The notes below the pieces were generated by a model. That model did no database searches, was not told where the DNA came from, and saw nothing but the letters and a program-made list of their open reading frames with translations. Shown here piece after piece: positions 6,685 through 11,447 of a stretch of 11,447 nucleotides of DNA. Numbering within the stretch: the first letter of the stretch is position 1; every line of letters begins with the position of its first letter. The stretch covers positions 1 through 11,447 of the forward strand of contig JADLHH010000210.1 in the NCBI GenBank assembly GCA_020848855.1. Reading direction: 5' to 3'. Source of the DNA: Anaerolineae bacterium. GTDB taxonomy: Bacteria; Chloroflexota; Anaerolineae; Aggregatilineales; Phototrophicaceae. The translations under genes were made by a program, and so were the position numbers.

Positions 6685-6710
6685 TCGGATGATCAGAAAG
6701 GCATTCTTTC

Positions 6711-7664
6711 ATGAGCAGCACGCCCGCCATTCGTTCGTCGGCAGGCATTTCAGCTAGACTGATGCGGAAGCCGCTTTCGGCGCAGCGCGTGCGCGAAGCG
6801 CTGTGGGGTTATTTCTTCGTCGGACCCAGCGTGATCGGCTTCCTCGTCTTCATCGCGGGTCCCATGCTCTATTCGTTCCTGCTCAGCTTTCAGTCCTGGG
6901 ATGTGTTCACACCGCCCCGGTACGTCGGCTTACAGAATTACGAGGCGCTGCTGAGCGATATCCGGCTGATCGCGAGCCTGCGGAACACGCTGTTGTTCGT
7001 CGCCATCGTCGTCACCTTCGACGTGATCATCGCGCTGGCGCTGGCAGTCGCGCTTCAGCGCAAAATGCCGTCAGTTCTCCGCTATTTCTTTCGCACCACC
7101 TTCATGCTGCCGGTCGTCACCTCGATCAGCGCAATCGCCATTGTCCTCAGTTTCATGCTGAACACGAATCTGGGCGTCGTCAACTATTACCTGGTTCAAC
7201 TGGGGCTGACGAAAGTCCCCTGGCTGTCGTCGAGCGCCTGGTCACTGATATCGATCGCGCTGGCGACGATCTGGAAAACGTTCGGCTTTGACCTGCTGAT
7301 CCTGATCGCCGGGATTCAGAATATCCCGACGCACTTTTACGAAGCGGCGGAGATCGACGGCGCTAATGGCTGGCAGAAATTCCGCCACATCACCCTGCCT
7401 CAGCTTAGCCCCACCCTGTTTCTGGTGATCGTCCTCAGCATCATCGGTCAGTTGCAGGTCTTCGATCAGGCGCAGATCATGACCCAGGGCGGCCCGGGCG
7501 ATTCCAGCGCGACCATCGTCATGGTTATCTGGGAAAGCCTGAGCGGACTCAAGCTCGGCTACGGGTCGAGCATCGCCGTCGTGTTTTTCATTCTGATCAT
7601 GGGCTTTACTGTCCTTCAGTTCTGGCTCAGCCGGCGCTGGGTTTATTACGAAGGGGCAAGCTAA
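6711..7664 (+). CDS. Sugar ABC transporter permease 1 (MalF/UgpA type)
   Basis: Inner-membrane subunit (317 aa) of the CUT1 importer, with about six hydrophobic spans, the first near residues 34-56 (VGPSVIGFLVFIAGPMLYSF). The coupling (EAA) motif that docks the ATPase is clear at about residues 210-228: YEAAEIDGANGWQKFRHITL followed by PQLSP. A GGPG turn (TQGGPGDSS) before the last span is typical of this subunit. The start ATG has AAAGG (6697-6701) 9 nt upstream. It pairs with the following permease, 3 nt downstream. No ATP-binding subunit follows, so the importer probably uses a shared MsmX/UgpC-type ATPase encoded elsewhere. Length and motifs look intact. Confidence 0.95.
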   Translation: MSSTPAIRSSAGISARLMRKPLSAQRVREALWGYFFVGPSVIGFLVFIAGPMLYSFLLSFQSWDVFTPPRYVGLQNYEALLSDIRLIASLRNTLLFVAIVVTFDVIIALALAVALQRKMPSVLRYFFRTTFMLPVVTSISAIAIVLSFMLNTNLGVVNYYLVQLGLTKVPWLSSSAWSLISIALATIWKTFGFDLLILIAGIQNIPTHFYEAAEIDGANGWQKFRHITLPQLSPTLFLVIVLSIIGQLQVFDQAQIMTQGGPGDSSATIVMVIWESLSGLKLGYGSSIAVVFFILIMGFTVLQFWLSRRWVYYEGAS

Positions 7665-7667
7665 CCA

Positions 7668-8552
7668 ATGGCTGAAATTACCCTACCTCGAAACACTTCC
7701 TGGCAGCGGCGGGATCAGACGGCGCTGCTCAGCCGCCGCCTGACGACGATTGCGGTCATCGCCGGGCTGGTACTTGCCAGCGTCATCGTCCTGCTGCCGC
7801 TGGTGTGGATGTTCTCGACCTCGCTGCGGCTGGCGCGCGAATCGTACACCCTGCCGCCGCAGTGGCTGCCGACCGACTGGCAGTGGCAGAATTACGCCGA
7901 CGTGTTCAACACCGTCCCCTACGCGCAGTACATCCTGAACAGCCTGAAGATCACGCTTGCCATCGTCGCCGGGCAGGTCGTCACAGCGTCGATGGCGGCA
8001 TACGGCTTCGCGCGGCTGCGCTTTCCGGGGCGCAACTTCCTGTTCATCATGCTCATCTCGGCGCTCATGATCCCGCAGTTCGTGACGATCATCCCCACCT
8101 TCATTCTGGTACGCAATCTGGGACTGGCGGACACCCATGCCTCGCTGATTTTGCCGTCGCTGGTGACACCCTTCGGCATTTTCCTGATGCGCCAGTTCTT
8201 CCTGACCATCCCAACCGAACTGGAAGATGCCGCCAAAATGGACGGCGCGGGCATCGGCGGAATCTTCCGGCACATCTTCGTGCCGCTCGGCGCGCCGGGC
8301 ATCGCCGTCATGGCGGTGTTCGCCTTCAACGGCTACTGGAACGAGTACTTCCGCCCGCTCATCTTCCTCAGCTCCTTCGATAAGTTCACGCTGCCGCTCG
8401 GCATTGTCGCCTTGCGCGGACCGATGAACACCGGCAATATTGCCGTCGTCCTGGCGGGCGTTACCATGTCCCTGATCCCCATGATCATCCTGGTGATCTT
8501 CGCGCAGCGCTATCTGGCGCAGGGCATCGTCATGACCGGACTGAAAGGCTAG
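7668..8552 (+). CDS. Sugar ABC transporter permease 2 (MalG/UgpE type)
   Basis: Second inner-membrane subunit (294 aa). The N-terminus is cytoplasmic; the first span is near residues 27-50, followed by the periplasmic segment PQWLPTDWQWQNYADVFNTV, characteristic of MalG/UgpE homologues. The EAA docking motif reads TELEDAAKMDGAG (E186 to G193) followed by FRHIFVPLGAPG. Near the C-terminus, FNGYWNEYFRPLIF and the final LAQGIVMTGLKG are typical endings. The start is 3 nt after the permease 1 stop, with AAGGGG (7651-7656) as ribosome site. The stop is followed after 5 nt by the hydrolase start, so the metabolic genes downstream are very likely co-transcribed with the importer. Confidence 0.95.
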   Translation: MAEITLPRNTSWQRRDQTALLSRRLTTIAVIAGLVLASVIVLLPLVWMFSTSLRLARESYTLPPQWLPTDWQWQNYADVFNTVPYAQYILNSLKITLAIVAGQVVTASMAAYGFARLRFPGRNFLFIMLISALMIPQFVTIIPTFILVRNLGLADTHASLILPSLVTPFGIFLMRQFFLTIPTELEDAAKMDGAGIGGIFRHIFVPLGAPGIAVMAVFAFNGYWNEYFRPLIFLSSFDKFTLPLGIVALRGPMNTGNIAVVLAGVTMSLIPMIILVIFAQRYLAQGIVMTGLKG

Positions 8553-8557
8553 ACGGC

Positions 8558-9406
8558 ATGTTTCACGAACTCGCGCCGGGCATTTTCAGCGTCGAAACCC
8601 GGTTTGTCGACGGCATGAACGGCATCGTCATCGGCGAGCGCGGCGCGCTGGCGATTGACGTGGGCTTCTACCCCGAAACCGGTGATGCGACCGCCGCTTT
8701 CATCCGCGAGCACGGCTGCGCCGGCGATCAGGTCATCCTCACTCATGGTCACACCGACCACGTCCTCGGTGGCGCGGCATTTTACGGGGCGCAGGTCTAT
8801 GCCAGCGCGCAGACGCCCGATGAAATCCACCGGCATCTCGGCACCTATGCCCGGAACAAAGGCGTGGGTTTCGATACCCTGATCGCGCAGGCGCTGTTCC
8901 CAACCGTGACGTTCACCGATGAACTGCGCATCGACCTCGGAAACCGCTGGCTGCGCCTGTTCCCGACACCGGGGCACAGCCGCGATCACATCAGCGTGTA
9001 CGTCGAGCCGGAACGCATCCTGTTCGCCGGCGACACAGTCGTCACCGGGATCGTGCCCGCCATCAACGACGGCGACAGCCATGTGCTCGAAGCCACGCTG
9101 CGCAGCCTGCTCGCGCTCGATATCGACCTGCTGGTCGTCGGGCACGGCGCACCGCTGCACGGCGGCGAAGCGATCCGCGAGTGGATCGAGTGGGAGATCC
9201 GCTACCTGCGCGGGGTTCGCTCGGCAGTTCAGGACGCGCTGGCGGCAGGCGCGGAAGTCAGCCGCGAGACGCTGCCGAGTATCGCCCCGTATGAGCGCTG
9301 GATCGGGGATCGCTTGCCGGCGGATAAACACAACATGCCGCGCCGCCACATCGACGCTGCCGCCAGAATCGCCGCCGAGCTTCGCAGCGAAAGCGGTTTG
9401 TCGTGA
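8558..9406 (+). CDS. Metallo-beta-lactamase-fold hydrolase
   Basis: Cytoplasmic hydrolase (282 aa, no signal peptide) with a complete two-metal site: THGHTDH (H63, H65, D67, H68), TPGHSRDH (H140), FAGDTV (D159) and VVGHGAPLHGG (H196). This ligand set is that of the glyoxalase II/lactonase-like branch, so an ester, thioester or lactone substrate is plausible; the sequence does not separate these. The region after H196 (about residues 205-280) is a helical, Arg-rich tail. The start ATG has GAAAGG (8543-8548) 9 nt upstream, inside the permease 2 end. It is coupled to the following dehydrogenase by GTGA. Context suggests a step on an imported sugar or its oxidised product, for example opening of a lactone made by the dehydrogenase; this is inference. 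Confidence 0.9.
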   Translation: MFHELAPGIFSVETRFVDGMNGIVIGERGALAIDVGFYPETGDATAAFIREHGCAGDQVILTHGHTDHVLGGAAFYGAQVYASAQTPDEIHRHLGTYARNKGVGFDTLIAQALFPTVTFTDELRIDLGNRWLRLFPTPGHSRDHISVYVEPERILFAGDTVVTGIVPAINDGDSHVLEATLRSLLALDIDLLVVGHGAPLHGGEAIREWIEWEIRYLRGVRSAVQDALAAGAEVSRETLPSIAPYERWIGDRLPADKHNMPRRHIDAAARIAAELRSESGLS

Positions 9407-10422
9407 CCAAAACGCTCAGGCTGGCGATTGTCGGCGCGGGCTGGGCGGGTGAGCGCCAGATTCAGGCGATTCGCGAGTGGAACGGCGCGGTGATGGTGGC
9501 GGCGCTGGTCGATAACGACGCCGACTTCCTGCGCGCCAAAGCAGCCGAACTGGAAATCGACACAATCTGTACCGATTACGACGCGGTTCTGCGCGACCCG
9601 AACGTCGATGCCGTGTCGATTTGCACGCCGCACGCGCTCCACTACCCGATGAGCATCGCGGCGGCGGAAGCGGGCAAGCACATTCTGGTCGAGAAGCCCA
9701 TCGCGCTGACGGTTGACGACGCCACCCGCATGATCGACGCCGCCGACGCCAACGGCGTGAAGCTTTACGTTGCCGAAAACCTCGCCTATCAGCCGCTGGC
9801 GCTGTTTCTGCGGCAGGTCGTCTCCAGCGGCGAATTCATCGGTGAACTGACGGCGGCGGCGCTGGTTTGGGGCTTCCGGGCGGCGAATTTCAGCTACCCT
9901 GGTCGCCGCGCCTGGCTCACCCAGCCGCAGCAGGGCGGCACGGGCACGTGGATGCTGCACGGCATCCATACGATGGCGCAGTTGCGCTATATCTTTGGGG
10001 AAGTCTCGACCGTCTACCTGCGCGAGCATCATGCCAGCTCGTTTCAACGCCCCGATATCGAAGGCACGATGACCGGCGTGCTGTCGCTCGAACGCGGCAT
10101 CCATATCACCGTGCTGCAAACCTGCGAGACCCGGACGCGCAATCACTACACGCTTTACGGCGACGCGGGAGTGCTGCGCGCCGACGCCGACGCATACGAA
10201 ATCCACACGCCTGAAGGCGTACAGCGCCTTGCCTATCCCGACCCCGGCTTGAGCGAATACGCGCTGGAGATCAAAGCCTTTGCCGAATACGTGCTCGACG
10301 GCGCAGATCGCCCGACAACCGGGCGCAGCGAGCGCCGCAGTCTGGCGATTGTTCAGGCGGGGTATGAATCGGCAGCCAGCGGTCAGCCCGTTATCCTGCG
10401 CGAGCGCTTCGGAGCGATTTGA
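9403..10422 (+). CDS. Gfo/Idh/MocA-family NAD(P)-dependent oxidoreductase
   Basis: Sugar or polyol dehydrogenase (339 aa). The start is GTG 9403, overlapping the hydrolase stop as GTGA (9403-9406), a usual coupling arrangement. The N-terminal Rossmann domain shows LAIVGAGWAG (G11-G16), an acidic residue after strand 2 (ALVDND, D37; favours NAD over NADP), SICTPHALHY and the family EKP motif (LVEKPIAL, E97-K98-P99; the Lys is catalytic). The C-terminal alpha/beta domain begins near residue 125. The active-site histidine is kept (HGIH, H189), but the aspartate usually four residues earlier (DxGxH) is Leu185 here with His186 next to it, so the proton relay may differ from inositol-dehydrogenase-like members. 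Substrate is unknown. The next gene begins directly after the stop codon. Confidence 0.94.
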   Translation: MTKTLRLAIVGAGWAGERQIQAIREWNGAVMVAALVDNDADFLRAKAAELEIDTICTDYDAVLRDPNVDAVSICTPHALHYPMSIAAAEAGKHILVEKPIALTVDDATRMIDAADANGVKLYVAENLAYQPLALFLRQVVSSGEFIGELTAAALVWGFRAANFSYPGRRAWLTQPQQGGTGTWMLHGIHTMAQLRYIFGEVSTVYLREHHASSFQRPDIEGTMTGVLSLERGIHITVLQTCETRTRNHYTLYGDAGVLRADADAYEIHTPEGVQRLAYPDPGLSEYALEIKAFAEYVLDGADRPTTGRSERRSLAIVQAGYESAASGQPVILRERFGAI

Positions 10423-11447
10423 ATGGAACGCCTCGTCTTCCAGCCACACACCCATCGGGCGCTTCAGCGCGGCATCCGCCAGATTGTCGAACCCGTGCGC
10501 ATGACGCTCGGACCGCTGCCGCGCACCGTCGCTTTCAGCAGCGGCTTCGAAGGCGACGCGCCCGAACTGCTCGACAAAGGCAGCCTGATCGCCCGGCGGA
10601 TCATCCAGTTGAACGAACCTGACGCCGACATGGGCGCGATGCTGGTGCGCGAACTCCTGTGGCGGCTGCACAAGCTGGTCGGCGACTCGACTGCCACCGC
10701 CGCCGTATTGTTCGAAGCCGTCTACAGCGCGGGTGTGCATTATCTGGCGGCGGGCGGCAGCGCCGTAATCCTGCGCGCGCTCCTCAGCGAGGGCGCGGAC
10801 GTGATCGCCGCCGAACTCGACCGGATGACGACTCCCGTCAGCGGTGAAGCGGCGCTCAGCCGGGTTGCCGCTTCGCTCTGCGCTGATCCGGCGCTCGCGC
10901 AGCCGCTCGGCAAAATCTTCGCGCTGTTCGACGCCTACGCCGAGATCGAGGTTCGCACCGGTCACGGGCGCGACACCCGCTGGGACTCCATCGACGGCGC
11001 GTACTGGAAAGGCGGCGCGCTGTCCAGCGAGCTGGTCAGGCATGGGCGCGTCGAACTGGAAAATCCGGCGGTCATCCTGACCGATTTCACCCTGAACGAG
11101 CCGGATGAGGTCGCGCCCGCGCTGGAAGCAGCCCTGCGCGCGGGCAGGCGCTCGCTCGTGCTGTTCGCCGAAAATATCAGCCCGCGGGTGACCGCCTTCC
11201 TGCTCGCCAACCGCGACCACGCCGGCTTCGAGACGCTCGCCGTCAAGACGCCGGATCAGTACAAAGACCGCGTCGGCACGCTGGGCGACCTGGAGGCGCT
11301 GGTCGGCGGGCGCGCTCTGGTGTACAGCGCCGGGACCAGCCTTCGCACCCTTCGTCCGACCGATGTGGGCGCGGCGCGCCGCGTTTGGGCAGATAAGGAT
11401 TACGTCAGCGTCGCCGGCGGCAAGGGCGATCCCCGCCAGCGGCAGGA
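10423..11447 (+). CDS. Divergent GroEL/Cpn60-like chaperonin, 3' end beyond the window
   Basis: The frame is open from ATG 10423 to the window edge (341 codons; GroEL has ~548). The start abuts the dehydrogenase stop, with GGAG (10411-10414) 8 nt upstream. It is nearly collinear with E. coli GroEL: MTLGPLPRTV (T28-P31; GroEL TLGPKGRNV), LIARRI (A57-R58), DADMGAMLVRE, GDSTATAAVL (G87-D88; GroEL GDGTTTATVL, D87), VELENPAVILTD (V210; GroEL VELESPFILLAD), LAVKTP and DVGAARRVWADKDYVSVAGG. Differences: LDKG replaces TKDG, so the ATPase Asp52 position is Lys52 with Asp51 beside it. Apical Y199, Y203 and F204, used for substrate and GroES binding, are A199, E203 and L204. The GFGDRRK segment is absent. 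So this is not a housekeeping GroEL, and no GroES gene is nearby. Function is unknown; a specialised or non-folding chaperonin paralogue is the best reading. Confidence 0.85.
   Translation, partial: MERLVFQPHTHRALQRGIRQIVEPVRMTLGPLPRTVAFSSGFEGDAPELLDKGSLIARRIIQLNEPDADMGAMLVRELLWRLHKLVGDSTATAAVLFEAVYSAGVHYLAAGGSAVILRALLSEGADVIAAELDRMTTPVSGEAALSRVAASLCADPALAQPLGKIFALFDAYAEIEVRTGHGRDTRWDSIDGAYWKGGALSSELVRHGRVELENPAVILTDFTLNEPDEVAPALEAALRAGRRSLVLFAENISPRVTAFLLANRDHAGFETLAVKTPDQYKDRVGTLGDLEALVGGRALVYSAGTSLRTLRPTDVGAARRVWADKDYVSVAGGKGDPRQRQ

Noticed and set aside
6663..6700. Hairpin as a rho-independent terminator
   Set aside because: No T-run follows the stem, and the next gene starts 26 nt later with its own ribosome site.
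9229..11220. Long open frame on the - strand (663 codons)
   Set aside because: It lies wholly antisense to the hydrolase end, the Gfo/Idh gene and the chaperonin-like gene, all with clear family motifs. Its translation is low-complexity Arg/Gly/Ala/His-rich with no recognisable domain, as expected for antisense of GC-rich genes.
1..11447. CRISPR arrays, tRNA/rRNA genes, insertion sequences or phage genes
   Set aside because: No regularly spaced repeats, no tRNA-like cloverleaf or rRNA signature, and no transposase or integrase motif was seen on either strand.

Overview
The window is GC-rich bacterial DNA, roughly 60-65% GC by eye. It is densely coded and every supported gene lies on the + strand. 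The style suggests Chloroflexota (an Anaerolineae-like lineage): a Tat-exported sugar-binding protein, GTG starts, very tight gene junctions, and sugar-catabolic genes mixed with a 2-oxoacid dehydrogenase. That is an inference from protein style; the window has no rRNA or other taxonomic marker.

Left part (1-4951): the 3' part of an FGGY-family sugar kinase is followed, with junctions from a 1-nt gap to 14-nt-or-less overlaps, by E1-alpha, E1-beta and E2 of a pyruvate/acetoin-type 2-oxoacid dehydrogenase complex and then a YjbQ (UPF0047) protein. This looks like one translationally coupled unit. No E3 (lipoamide dehydrogenase) is present. E2 appears to carry two successive E3/E1-binding (PSBD-type) domains instead of one, and E1-alpha has GEAA where the thiamine-diphosphate motif normally reads GDGA.

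Middle (4952-5240): this is the only sizeable non-coding stretch. It holds an AT-rich pair of palindromes with GTNTANAC cores spaced exactly 10 bp (GntR/HutC-type operator style), a possible -10 box, the wreck of an rpiB-like sugar-phosphate isomerase reduced to its first ~25 and last ~16 codons, and an unusually long Shine-Dalgarno sequence.

Right part (5241-10422): a sugar ABC importer (Tat-exported binding protein, an intergenic hairpin, then two MalF/MalG-type permeases; no ATPase) leads into a metallo-beta-lactamase-fold hydrolase and a Gfo/Idh/MocA dehydrogenase, which are linked by a GTGA stop/start overlap. The most unexpected gene begins directly after the dehydrogenase stop and runs off the right edge (10423-11447). 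It is a highly divergent GroEL/Cpn60-like chaperonin that keeps the TLGP and GD-T nucleotide motifs but has lost the aromatic substrate/GroES-binding residues of the apical domain.

Together the genes suggest uptake of a sugar, sugar acid or polyol, oxidation (Gfo/Idh), possible lactone or ester hydrolysis (MBL fold), phosphorylation (FGGY kinase), formerly isomerisation (rpiB relic), and oxidative decarboxylation of a 2-oxoacid to an acyl-CoA. YjbQ may support thiamine supply. The actual substrate cannot be read from the sequence.
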